Notes under the pieces: generated by a model
What the model was told of the DNA's origin: nothing
Databases searched by the model: none
The model's input: only the letters and a program-made list of their open reading frames with translations
Shown here: positions 1 through 7,460 of the stretch, one piece after another
Numbering within the stretch: the first letter of the stretch is position 1
Layout: the number at the start of each line of letters is the position of its first letter
Source: Deltaproteobacteria bacterium
GTDB taxonomy: Bacteria; Myxococcota_A; Polyangia; JAAYKL01
Assembly (NCBI GenBank): GCA_028713995.1
Contig: JAQTNF010000006.1
Location: 1 to 64,000, forward strand
Reading direction: 5' to 3'
Length of the DNA stretch: 64,000 nt
Made by a program: the position numbers and the translations under genes

Positions 1-836
1 AGGAGTGCGAGGACAACGAGAAGCCGCTTCACAAGGTCACGCTGAGCCCGTTCTACATCGACGAGGACGAGACCACGTGGCAGACGTTCGTGCCATTCCT
101 GAACACTCTGCGCGACGGGTACGTGCGTGAGAAGAATTACGTGTACGATGCCAAGACCGGGCAATGGGCTGGTCTCGTATGGGACAATCAGAACATCCTC
201 ATCGTCGGTTTGAACGACAAGGGGGACTACGAGCTCGGTGCCGTTTCCGGTCCCGGGAACTGGGCGGTCTGGTTGACGCCAGGCGCGTCCGTGGGCGGGG
301 TGAGCCAGCTCGGCGCGGCCTTGTACTGCGCGTCGCTGGGCAAGCGGCTTCCGACCGAGGCGGAGTGGGAGCACGCGGCCCGCGGGAACACGCTGAACAT
401 CTATCCGTGCAGCGCAAGCGAGCGGACGTGCGGCATGGCGGACTGGGGGTTGTGTGCCGGCGAGAAATCGGAGTGCGGCGACCTCTATTCTGGTGCTTGC
501 GCGCCACTGTATCCACTGGGCGGATTCGAGTGCCTGTCGCCGTATGGCGCGAAGCGCATGGTGGGCAACGCGGACGAATGGGTGCAGGATCAGCTCTGGG
601 GGGGGTATTCCTGGTGCAAGGACGGATGCGTAGACCCGCATTCTCCCAAGATCGGTCCGCCCATCCTCAAGGGTGGAGATATTGGAATGCCGGGGATAGG
701 GATCCGTATTTCATATCGTCTAACATTGAATGGACCAACTTCGAGCACCGCCGGCATCCGCTGCGCCCGGGACGGGATCGAGCGTGACACGGACTCCGAC
801 GGTGGAGTGGACGCGGGAGGAAAGAACGCTCCTTGA
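1..836 (+). CDS. SUMF1/FGE-fold protein, 3' part only
   Basis: The reading frame is open from the left edge (first full codon at base 3), so the N-terminus lies outside the window. The visible part shows the formylglycine-generating-enzyme-like fold: a PFYID segment near the start, the signature GKRLPTEAEWEHAARG and the later GNADEWVQD, ending near GIRCARD. Known family members range from sulfatase activators to catalytically inert binding domains. I do not see the paired active-site cysteines of true FGE in the usual context, so a non-catalytic surface role is more likely. The tail after the domain is short and Asp-rich (DTDSDGG), like the linkers of other exported proteins in this window. 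Base composition is somewhat lower in GC than the genes that follow. Substrate unknown. Confidence 0.75.
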   Translation, partial: ECEDNEKPLHKVTLSPFYIDEDETTWQTFVPFLNTLRDGYVREKNYVYDAKTGQWAGLVWDNQNILIVGLNDKGDYELGAVSGPGNWAVWLTPGASVGGVSQLGAALYCASLGKRLPTEAEWEHAARGNTLNIYPCSASERTCGMADWGLCAGEKSECGDLYSGACAPLYPLGGFECLSPYGAKRMVGNADEWVQDQLWGGYSWCKDGCVDPHSPKIGPPILKGGDIGMPGIGIRISYRLTLNGPTSSTAGIRCARDGIERDTDSDGGVDAGGKNAP

Positions 837-983
837 GGTCGTGCCCGCTCAGGCAGACTTCATTTTGTAACCATCCTGCCGCCTTGGAGCTCCATACCGT
901 CCTGGGCGGCCGTCCTGGGCCGGCCGCATCCTTGACCCGGCGCGCGGCGATGGAGCAGACTGGGACCTCGGGAGGAGACGATC

Positions 984-1475
984 ATGAGAACATTCGCGAT
1001 TGCAGCGTTCCTGGCCGCGCTCGTCGCGGCCTGCGGCACCACCGGGACCGCCAACGGGGCGTCCGAGGCGGGAAGCGTCAAGGCGGCACCCGCACCTGCG
1101 CCAGCCGCGAAGGCCGCGCCGGCCCCGGCCAAGGACGTGCCGGCGGCGAAGGCGTCCTTCTCGGGCTCGTTCGAGAGCGGCGCGTGCGGCGCGCGCAACT
1201 ACCCGCGCAAGATCACGTTCCGCGCGGACGGCGGCTTCACGGCACTCGACATGGTCGCGCCGTGTCCGCCCGGCGCGCGTTGCGTGTGGTCCGGCATCAT
1301 CGAATGGTCCGGCTCGTGGAAGCTCGCCCTGCGACGCGTGGAGCTGGCCGTGAGCGCGTCCGCGGGCAAGCAGCCCGAGCACGTGCCGGCCGAGTTCGAG
1401 ATCATGGGAGAGGATCCGTGGTCGGTCGCCGAGAAGGACGGGACCACGCTCTGCCCGTACAAGAAGGTCGATTGA
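984..1475 (+). CDS. Small putative lipoprotein, unknown function
   Basis: 163 residues. A short hydrophobic signal ends in the lipobox LVAAC, so the mature protein should be lipid-anchored at Cys17. An Ala/Pro-rich linker (about residues 25-55) precedes a compact domain with five cysteines that I do not recognise. The start is supported by GGAGGAG about seven bases before ATG. The TGA stop overlaps the TTG start of the lptC-like gene, so it is probably translated together with the LPS-export genes. That neighbourhood suggests an envelope role, but nothing in the sequence assigns one. Confidence 0.7.
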   Translation: MRTFAIAAFLAALVAACGTTGTANGASEAGSVKAAPAPAPAAKAAPAPAKDVPAAKASFSGSFESGACGARNYPRKITFRADGGFTALDMVAPCPPGARCVWSGIIEWSGSWKLALRRVELAVSASAGKQPEHVPAEFEIMGEDPWSVAEKDGTTLCPYKKVD

Positions 1476-1825
1476 GGCTCGCGCCCAACCTGATCGCGGC
1501 GGCATTCGCGATCGGCTGCACACAGGTTCCTGCCCCCGGGCCCGAGCAGGGGAGCCGCGGCCTCCAGGCCCGCGACGTGGTCGTGGAGATCCCGGCTTTG
1601 GGCGGGCAGATCGTGGCGCGCGGTGCGAGGCTCAACGCGGATCGGGCGGGCGGCTTGGTGTCCATCTCGGGCGACGCATCCGTGGCGTTCGCGGGCCGCT
1701 CCAGGCTCGAGGCCCGCGCCGAGCGCATCACGGTCGATCCCGCGGGTCCCGTGGTGGACCTTGAGGGTCGCGTGCGCGCCACGTTCCGCGCGCCGGCCGG
1801 CGGAGGAGCCGATGCGGGCCGCTAG
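1472..1825 (+). CDS. LptC-like lipoprotein (LPS export), TTG start
   Basis: 117 residues, visible only as the end of a longer ORF in the track. I place the start at TTG 1472, which overlaps the previous stop (TTGA) and gives a credible lipoprotein signal with lipobox AIGC. The rest is one OstA/LptC-like beta-strand domain (about residues 35-110) with repeats of the type G..V...GARLN followed by ..EGRVRATF. LptC normally links the inner-membrane LptBFG complex to periplasmic LptA and has an N-terminal membrane helix. Here a lipid anchor would replace the helix, as in several delta-type bacteria. Its position directly before lptA and lptB supports the role. The similarity is weak, so the family call rests partly on context. 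Confidence 0.6.
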   Translation: MRLAPNLIAAAFAIGCTQVPAPGPEQGSRGLQARDVVVEIPALGGQIVARGARLNADRAGGLVSISGDASVAFAGRSRLEARAERITVDPAGPVVDLEGRVRATFRAPAGGGADAGR

Positions 1826-2291
1826 CCTCGCCCTCCTGCCGCTCCTCCTCCTCGCGGCATCTGCCACGACCCGTGCCGAGGACGCCGGAGTCGCGCCCGA
1901 GACGGCCGCCGAGGTGCAGGCCGATCGACTGCGCGTGGATCACGGGCGGCGCGAGGCCAGGTTCGAGGGCCACGTGCGGGCCGTGTACAGCGGCCTCGAG
2001 CTCTCCTGCGATCTCATGGAGGTGTCCTACGACGAGCGCGGCGCGGTGACCGCGCTTCGGGCCTCGGGCCGCGTAGCGGTGCGGCGAGGCGAGGCGCGGG
2101 CCACGGGCGAGCGCGCGCAGCTCGACGCGAGGCAGGGCGTGCTCGTGCTCGAGGGCAGGCCCGTGCTCACCCAAGGCGCGAACCGGCTCGAGGGGACGCG
2201 CATCACCGTGCACCTCGCCTCCGGGAAGCTCGAGGTGACCGAGGCGCGCGGGTTCTTCCGGCTCGGACCCGCCACGGGGGCTCCCAAGTGA
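1812..2291 (+). CDS. lptA: LptA/OstA-like periplasmic LPS transport protein
   Basis: 159 residues with a clear cleavable signal (MRAASLALLPLLLLAASATTRA). The mature part is an OstA/LptA domain: V(Q)ADRLRVDHGRREARFEGHVRA near the N-terminus, then repeated beta-strand units (ATGERAQLDARQGVLVLEG). LptA polymerises in the periplasm as the bridge that carries LPS to LptDE. Start ATG 1812 has GGAGGAG upstream and overlaps the lptC-like gene by 14 bases. Its stop overlaps the GTG of lptB. No lptF or lptG is in the window. Confidence 0.75.
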   Translation: MRAASLALLPLLLLAASATTRAEDAGVAPETAAEVQADRLRVDHGRREARFEGHVRAVYSGLELSCDLMEVSYDERGAVTALRASGRVAVRRGEARATGERAQLDARQGVLVLEGRPVLTQGANRLEGTRITVHLASGKLEVTEARGFFRLGPATGAPK

Positions 2292-2995
2292 GCGTGGCCC
2301 TCGAGGCGCGGGGGCTCGCCAAGTCGTTCAAGGGCCGGGCCGTGGTCGACGGCGTGGATCTCGACGTGCGGCCGGGCGAGGTGGTGGGGCTCGTGGGCCG
2401 CAACGGCGCGGGCAAGACCACCACCTTCCTCATGATCCTGGGTCTCGTGCCCCAGGATCGCGGCAGCGTGTCCTTCGGCCGTCCGCTCGACGGCCTGCCC
2501 CTGCACAGGCGCGCGCGGCTCGGGCTCGGGTACCTGCCCCAGGGACCGTCCGTGTTCCGCGGGCTCACGGTGCAAGGCAACCTGCTCGCCCTGCTCGAGG
2601 CCCTGCGCCACGAGGCGCCCGTCCGCCGCGCGAGCGAGCTGCTCGAGCGCTTCGGCCTCACAGCCCTCGCGGACGAGAAGGCGCGCACCCTGTCCGGCGG
2701 CGAGCGCAGGCGCCTCGAGTTCGCCCGGGCGCTGTGCTCCTCGCCCGCGATCCTCCTGTGCGACGAGCCGTTCGCCGGAGTGGACCCCATGGCGGCCAAG
2801 GAGATCGGCCGGGCCATCGCGGATCTCGCGGCGGGCGGCGTGGGCGTCCTGCTCACGGATCACAGCGTCCGCGACGCGTTCGCGGCCTGCGACCGGCTGT
2901 ACCTCATGGACGAGGGCCGCATCGCGGACCACGGCACGCCAGAAGAACTCGGCAGGAGCGAGATCGCGAAGCGCCTATACCTGGGCGATCAATGA
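2288..2995 (+). CDS. lptB: LPS export ABC transporter ATP-binding protein LptB
   Basis: 235 residues, the usual LptB length. Walker A GRNGAGKTT at about 37-45, the LptB-typical Q-loop YLPQGPSVFRGLTV, the signature LSGGERRR, Walker B ILLCDEPFAGVDP and an H-loop in LLTDHSV. It powers extraction of LPS from the inner membrane together with LptFG. The GTG start overlaps the lptA stop (GTGA). Its own stop overlaps the next ATG (ATGA). The last 15 codons (ELGRSEIAKRLYLGD) recur almost unchanged at 5684-5728, after the next two genes. This suggests that DNA entered at the lptB 3' end. Confidence 0.92.
   Translation: MSVALEARGLAKSFKGRAVVDGVDLDVRPGEVVGLVGRNGAGKTTTFLMILGLVPQDRGSVSFGRPLDGLPLHRRARLGLGYLPQGPSVFRGLTVQGNLLALLEALRHEAPVRRASELLERFGLTALADEKARTLSGGERRRLEFARALCSSPAILLCDEPFAGVDPMAAKEIGRAIADLAAGGVGVLLTDHSVRDAFAACDRLYLMDEGRIADHGTPEELGRSEIAKRLYLGDQ
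2945..2989 (+). repeat. lptB 3'-end repeat, copy 1 (inside lptB)
   Basis: 45 bases coding the LptB C-terminus. By eye 38 of 45 bases match the copy at 5684-5728. Four of the five codon differences are synonymous and one is Lys to Arg. Both copies therefore look like lptB tails that were under selection, not a random duplicate that decayed. Confidence 0.8.
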
Positions 2996-4421
2996 CCTCG
3001 TCGCGGGCATGGGCGCCGGCGCTCGCCTGGATCGCGCTCGCGTGCCACGCCTGCGCGGGGGCGGTGGGCGGCGCGCCTCGGCGGGAGCCCGCCCCGGGCT
3101 TCATCGAGATCGACGGGGACGGCTTTCGCGACGCGGCCACGGGCAGGCCGTGGGTCCCGGTCGGCGCGAACTACGACCACGACGCCCGCGGCCGCCTCAT
3201 CGAGGACTACTGGCATGAGGAGTGGGCTCGGGTCGAGGGCGACTTCGAGGAGATGGCGCGCCTGGGCTTCACCGTCGTGCGCGTCCACTTGCAGCTCGGG
3301 CGGTTCATGAAAGACGCGACGACGCTCGACGAGCGCGAGCTCGAGCGCCTCGACCGGCTCGTGACCCTCTCGGCCCGCCTCGACCTCAGGCTCGACCTCA
3401 CGGGCCTCGCAAGCTACCGCAAGCACGACATCCCGGCTTGGTTCCTCGCGCTCGACGACGAGCGCATGGCGGCGGCCGAAGCGGCCTTCTGGCGCGGCAT
3501 CGCGGCCCGCTATGCCGGCGAGCCGGCCGTCTACTGCTACGATCTCCAGAACGAGCCGATCGTGAGCCTCGCGGACACGTCCGAGATCGTGGGGCCGCCT
3601 CTCGTGGGCGTCGAGGGCACGTACCATTTCATCAACCTCAAGGGCCGCGACGTGAGCCGGGCTTGGACGCGGTGGGTGCGCGATCGTTACGGCGCCGAGG
3701 GGGCGCTCGCCGCGGCCTGGTCCGGCTACCCGCGCCCCGGCGAGACCTTCGACCGCATCGCGCTGCCGGGCCTCCTCGATCGCCTACGCAACGAGGATCT
3801 CGTGCGCTTCGGCCACGACCGGGCCGCCGACTGGACGCGGCGCATGGTGTCCGCCATCCGCGAGAGCGACCGCCGCCACCTGGTCACCATCGGCCTTCTG
3901 CCGGACTCGCTCCCTTTCGGCGAGATCTACTCCTCGTTCGCGCCGGCCGTGCTCGCGGACCTGCTCGATTTCGTGTCCGTGCACCTCCACGTCAGGGAGG
4001 AGGGCGGCCGCGACAACGCGCTCGAATCCGAGATGGTCGCGAGGGCGGCGTATGTGGGCAAGCCGGTCGTGGTCGAGGAGCTGTCCATGCTCGTCGCCCC
4101 TAAAAAAAGGCGCGGCGCTTCCTCGAACGCGCCCGCGAGAGCGCGGCCGGGTTCCTGGGCTACTACTGGGGCGACACGCCCGAGGAGCTGCGGGCCAGGG
4201 GGACCCTGCGCGACGGCATCACCGCGGACCAGATCGCGATGATGTCCGGCCTGGCGCGCAGGCTCGCGGCCGCGCCGCCGGCGAGGAGGGCCGGAGACGC
4301 GACCTACGAGGCGTCGATCACGGATCTGCGCGTATCGGCCGAGTCGCGCGCCGGGGCCGTCGCGTGGTTCGCCGCGAGGACCGCGTCCGGCGCCTTCTCG
4401 GACTTCCGCCTCGCGCCGTGA
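2992..4421 (+). CDS. Secreted GH5-type glycoside hydrolase, frameshifted at an A7 tract
   Basis: A hydrophobic N-terminus suggests export, possibly as a lipoprotein. The body fits a clan-A (beta/alpha)8 cellulase/mannanase-like hydrolase: an N-terminal GxxFxxxxGRPWVPVGANYD, the acid/base motif YDLQNEP (about residue 185) and a nucleophile-type VVVEELS (about residue 362). Directly after this the frame breaks at seven A residues (4102-4108). The ORF in frame ends in nonsense at 4242, but the minus-one frame continues sensibly (RRFLERARESAAGFLGYYWGD) to TGA 4421. One missing A would restore a single protein of about 476 residues. It could be a sequencing error, a real inactivating mutation or slippage. 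The ATG overlaps the lptB stop (ATGA). The substrate cannot be told. Confidence 0.65.
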
Positions 4422-4491
4422 GGCCCGGGCGACACCGATTCTCCCCTGCTCTCCTGCCCAACCGGCAACCTCGAAAGCCGCGCCTGGGATG

Positions 4492-4532
4492 ATCCTTGAA
4501 AATCCTCAGTTGACTTGAGATTTTTCAAGGAT
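4492..4532. promoter_or_regulatory. 41-bp near-perfect palindrome, likely operator
   Basis: Outer arms ATCCTTGAAAA and TTTTCAAGGAT pair perfectly. Inner bases continue as TCA..TTGA..TGA with few mismatches around a TTGAC centre. It is strikingly AT-rich for this DNA and overlaps the -35 box of the ATPase promoter. A dimeric repressor site, perhaps autoregulatory, is the simplest reading. No repressor gene is adjacent. Confidence 0.6.
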
Positions 4533-4537
4533 AGAAT
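4510..4537 (+). promoter_or_regulatory. Sigma-70-type promoter of the ATPase gene
   Basis: TTGACT, 16-base spacer, TAGAAT. The expected transcription start is at about 4544, directly at the GTG start codon 4545, so the mRNA may be leaderless. Confidence 0.55.
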
Positions 4538-4544
4538 TCCGGCT

Positions 4545-5681
4545 GTGATCAAGCGAGACACACTGACCCGCGAGGTTCTCAGGCGATTGAAGGCCAATCC
4601 CGTCGTGGCGATTCTGGGACCCCGGCAGTGCGGGAAGACGACGCTGGCGCGCCAGGTGGCCGCCGAGCGTCAGGCCCACTATTTCGACCTGGAGGATGCG
4701 GCCGACGCCGCCCACCTGACCAGTCCGCGCGCGGCGCTCGCGTCATTGCGCGGCCTCGTGATCCTGGATGAGATCCAGCGCCGGCCTGAGATCTTCGAGA
4801 CCTTGCGGGTCCTGGCCGACAGGCCAAAGACGCCGGCCCGGTTTCTGATTCTGGGCAGCGCCTCGCCGGGACTGATGCGCGGGGCCTCCGAGACGCTCGC
4901 CGGGCGCGTGGCTTTCGTGGAGATGGGCGGGTTCGATCTCGGGGAGGTCGGAGTCGCCAATCTCAGGAGGCTCTGGCGGCGCGGGTCGTTCCCGCGGTCG
5001 TTCCTGGCGCAAAGCGAGGCCGAAAGCCAGAGGTGGCGCGAGGACTTCATCCGGACGTTTCTGGAGCGAGACATGCCCCAGCTCGGGGTTTCGGTCCCGG
5101 CCGCGACCCTACGGCGCTTCTGGACGATGACAGCCCACTACCACGGGCAGATCTGGAACGCCGCCGAGTTCGCGCGGTCGTTGGGGAGCTCCGAGGGAAC
5201 GGCGCGAAACTACCTCGACCTGCTGACCGGGGCGCTGGTGCTGCGGCCGCTCCTGCCGTGGTTCGAAAACATCGCCAAGCGGCAGGTCAAGTCGCCCAAG
5301 ATCTACATCCGGGACAGCGGGCTGCTCCACGCGCTCCTGTCCATCGGGACGGACAGGGACCTCGGGCGCCATCCGAAGCTGGGGGCCTCGTGGGAAGGGC
5401 TGGCCATAGAGCAGGTCCTGTCGGCCCTGAAACCTCGAGACGCCTACTTCTGGGCCACCCACGGCGGGGCCGAGCTCGACCTCTTCCTGCTCAAGGACGG
5501 CCGGCGGCTGGGCTTCGAGTGCAAGCACGCCGACGCGCCGCAGATGACCAAGTCCATGCACATGGCTCTCACCGACCTCTCCCTCGACAAGCTGTGGGTA
5601 CTGTATCCCGGGGAGAAGCGATACGCCCTGCACGAGCGCGTCGAGGTGCTGCCCCTCGCCAGGGTGGGGGAGTTGGCCTGA
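4545..5681 (+). CDS. AAA-type ATPase with DUF4143 domain
   Basis: 378 residues from GTG 4545. The track start (TTG 4515) lies inside the palindrome and promoter, while GTG 4545 gives the family-typical opening MIKRD. Walker A GPRQCGKTT at about 25-33, Walker B LVILDEIQ at about 78-85, and a sensor-like ILGSASPGLM. The C-terminal half carries the DUF4143 nuclease-like region: IYIRDSGLLHALL, then E.D.F...FECKHAD with a PD-(D/E)XK-like ELDLFLLKDGRRLGFECK. These ATPases are common as single, scattered, often mobile genes. Their role is unknown, with toxin-antitoxin or defence links proposed. It is part of the apparent insertion at the lptB 3' end. Confidence 0.85.
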   Translation: MIKRDTLTREVLRRLKANPVVAILGPRQCGKTTLARQVAAERQAHYFDLEDAADAAHLTSPRAALASLRGLVILDEIQRRPEIFETLRVLADRPKTPARFLILGSASPGLMRGASETLAGRVAFVEMGGFDLGEVGVANLRRLWRRGSFPRSFLAQSEAESQRWREDFIRTFLERDMPQLGVSVPAATLRRFWTMTAHYHGQIWNAAEFARSLGSSEGTARNYLDLLTGALVLRPLLPWFENIAKRQVKSPKIYIRDSGLLHALLSIGTDRDLGRHPKLGASWEGLAIEQVLSALKPRDAYFWATHGGAELDLFLLKDGRRLGFECKHADAPQMTKSMHMALTDLSLDKLWVLYPGEKRYALHERVEVLPLARVGELA

Positions 5682-5683
5682 CG

Positions 5684-5731
5684 GAGCTCGGCCGCAGCGA
5701 GATCGCGAGACGCCTATACCTGGGGGACTGA
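5684..5731 (+). pseudogene. Remnant of lptB 3' end (copy 2)
   Basis: Two bases after the ATPase stop, the frame reads ELGRSEIARRLYLGD and then TGA, matching the LptB C-terminus at 14 of 15 residues. Nothing else of lptB is present. The final 18 bases overlap the 3' end of rmuC on the other strand. This is best read as the original lptB tail, left behind when DNA carrying the hydrolase and ATPase, with its own lptB tail, integrated. Confidence 0.75.
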
Positions 5732-6874
5732 CCCGCCCTCGTCGCCGTCGGCCTCTTCTTCGTCCGTGCCGATGAGCGCGCACGCCTCGTCCGCGGGCAG
5801 GATCTCGACGTCGCGCAGCTTGCGCTCGATGGTGCGCGTCTTCTTCGTGGCCGTCTCGATCGTGCGGGCCGCGGTATCGAGCTGCTTGTGCACCCTGTCG
5901 AGCAGCTCCCCGAACTTCCCGAACTCGCTCTTCACCGCGCCGAGCAGGTTCCACACCTCGCTCGAGCGTTGCTCGATGGCGAGCGTGCGGAAGCCCATCT
6001 GCAGGCTCGTGAGCAGCGCCGCGAGCGTGGTCGGCCCGGCCACGACGACCCGGAAGTCGCGCTGGAGCGCCTCGGCCAGCCCGGGACGGCGCAGCACCTC
6101 TGCGTACAGGCCCTCGGTGGGCAGGTACATCACGCCGAAGTCCGTGGTGCCGGGCGGGCACAGGTACTTGTCGCGGATGTCCCTGGCCGAAGCCTTGATG
6201 CGCGCCTCGAGCTGTTTGCTCGCGGCCTCCACCGCGACCGCGTCGGCCTGCTCCGCCGCATCCACGAGCCTCTGGTAGTCTTCTGTGGGGAACTTGGCGT
6301 CGATGGGCAGCCACACGACGTCTCCCGCGCCCTCGCCGCGGCCCGGGAGCTTGAGGGCGAACTCCACGCGCTCGCTGCTTCCCTGACGTGTCGCCACGTT
6401 GGTGGCGTACTGCTCGGGGGTCAGCACCTGCGCGAGCAGGCTCCCGAGCTGCACCTCGCCCCACGTGCCGCGCGTCTTCACGTTCGTGAGCACGCGCTTC
6501 AAGTCCCCCACGCCGCTCGCCAGGGCCGACATCTCGCCCAGCCCGCGCTGCACCATCTCGAGCCGCTCCGAGACCTGCTTGAAAGACTCGCCGAGCCGCG
6601 TGTCCACGCTCGTGCGGAGCTGCCCGCCGAAGTCCCCGAGCGATTTCGAGAGCTCCTCGCGGCCGAGCCTGGCCGACGCGGCCGTCTCCTCGCGGCTGCG
6701 GCCAAGCTCCTCGCGCACGAGCCGCTCGGCGCGCTCAAGGCCCTTCTCGATGACGTCGAGCCGCGCGAGGAGGCCCGCGTCCGCCGGCTGTCCCTTGCGC
6801 CGCAACAGGGCGACGAGGAGCGCGGTCATGACCGCAAGCAGGACGATCGAGAGGATCGCGAGCGCCTCAGTCAC
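5714..6874 (-). CDS. rmuC: RmuC-family DNA recombination protein
   Basis: 386 residues from GTG 6874. One N-terminal membrane helix (about 5-25) is followed by a long coiled coil (about 35-120). The RmuC nuclease-like domain then shows VEFALKLPG..., WLPIDAKFP, KYLCPPGTTDFGVMYLPTEGLY and VVVAGPTTLAALL. RmuC is thought to limit recombination at inverted repeats; its biochemical activity is predicted only. The start overlaps the stop of the upstream membrane-protein gene by 8 bases, so the two are probably co-transcribed. The last codons (GGSVPQV) run through the lptB-tail remnant, which suggests that lptB and rmuC were once direct convergent neighbours. Confidence 0.9.
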   Translation of the reverse strand: MTEALAILSIVLLAVMTALLVALLRRKGQPADAGLLARLDVIEKGLERAERLVREELGRSREETAASARLGREELSKSLGDFGGQLRTSVDTRLGESFKQVSERLEMVQRGLGEMSALASGVGDLKRVLTNVKTRGTWGEVQLGSLLAQVLTPEQYATNVATRQGSSERVEFALKLPGRGEGAGDVVWLPIDAKFPTEDYQRLVDAAEQADAVAVEAASKQLEARIKASARDIRDKYLCPPGTTDFGVMYLPTEGLYAEVLRRPGLAEALQRDFRVVVAGPTTLAALLTSLQMGFRTLAIEQRSSEVWNLLGAVKSEFGKFGELLDRVHKQLDTAARTIETATKKTRTIERKLRDVEILPADEACALIGTDEEEADGDEGGSVPQV

Positions 6875-7325
6875 GGGCCGCGGCTCCCGGCCTCATGGCC
6901 CTGTCCGCCGTGGTGAGCGCCCACGCGCCCGAGACGCACAGGCCCGCCACCGCGGCGAAGGCCAGCACGAACCCGAGGATGCGGACGCGCGTGCGCATGA
7001 GGAGCGCGCCCGCGACCGCGACTGCGAACGCCGCGCAAAGAGCGATCCACGCCTGCGGCGGCGCGAGCGGCACGAGGAGCCCGTCGAGGGACGGCGCCGC
7101 GTGCTTGACCTGGCAGGCGAGGCCCCACGCCAGGCCGGCGGAGCCCAGCACCGTGCCGGAGATGCCGTAGCCGATCGAGCCGAGCCTGTCGAACGCGCCG
7201 CCGATGGCCGGCACGCCGAGCACGATACCGGCAATCGAGAGCGCCACGCCGATCCACCCGTAGCCGGGGATCCAGCTGACGCACACGCCGATGATGCCCA
7301 GGCACATGGCGATGATGCTGAACAC
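6867..7325 (-). CDS. Small integral membrane protein, unknown
   Basis: 152 residues from GTG 7325, chosen because GAGGAG lies just before it; the track start is far upstream and adds no sensible protein. At least four hydrophobic segments: about 3-25 (IIAMCLGIIGVCVSW), 27-48, 55-75 and two near the C-terminus. The first half (SWIPGYGWIGVALSIAGIVLGVPA) resembles small DUF4190-like membrane proteins, but I do not assign a family. It overlaps rmuC. Confidence 0.65.
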   Translation of the reverse strand: MFSIIAMCLGIIGVCVSWIPGYGWIGVALSIAGIVLGVPAIGGAFDRLGSIGYGISGTVLGSAGLAWGLACQVKHAAPSLDGLLVPLAPPQAWIALCAAFAVAVAGALLMRTRVRILGFVLAFAAVAGLCVSGAWALTTADRAMRPGAAARD

Positions 7326-7402
7326 GCTCTCCTCCTCGCGCCTCGGAGCCCCACCATAGCACGGAAGGACGCCGGAAGATCGGCTCACGGCCGAAGGCCG
7401 CG

Positions 7403-7431
7403 TTGACCATGAAATACCCGTTCTATATAGT
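7403..7431 (+). promoter_or_regulatory. Strong sigma-70-type promoter of the acyl-CoA operon
   Basis: TTGACC, 17-base spacer, TATAGT. Transcription would start at about 7438, giving a leader of about 20 bases with GAGGAGGA before ATG 7461. It lies in the divergent gap between the membrane-protein/rmuC pair and the dehydrogenase-hydratase gene. Confidence 0.7.
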
Positions 7432-7460
7432 TCCGGCGGGCTCAAGACGAGGAGGATCCC

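Noticed and set aside
906-927. GCGGCC...GGCCGC hairpin after the first gene
   Set aside because: Ten-base loop and no T-run; in DNA this GC-rich such pairs arise easily, so it is not listed as a terminator.
4101-4110. Programmed minus-one frameshift at the A7 tract
   Set aside because: The zero-frame codons AAA AAA AGG do not form the classical X XXY YYZ slippery heptamer, and no clear downstream stimulator was seen; an error or mutation is simpler.
4515-4544. TTG start of the DUF4143 ATPase in the ORF track
   Set aside because: It lies within the palindrome and promoter; GTG 4545 matches the usual protein start and the predicted RNA start.
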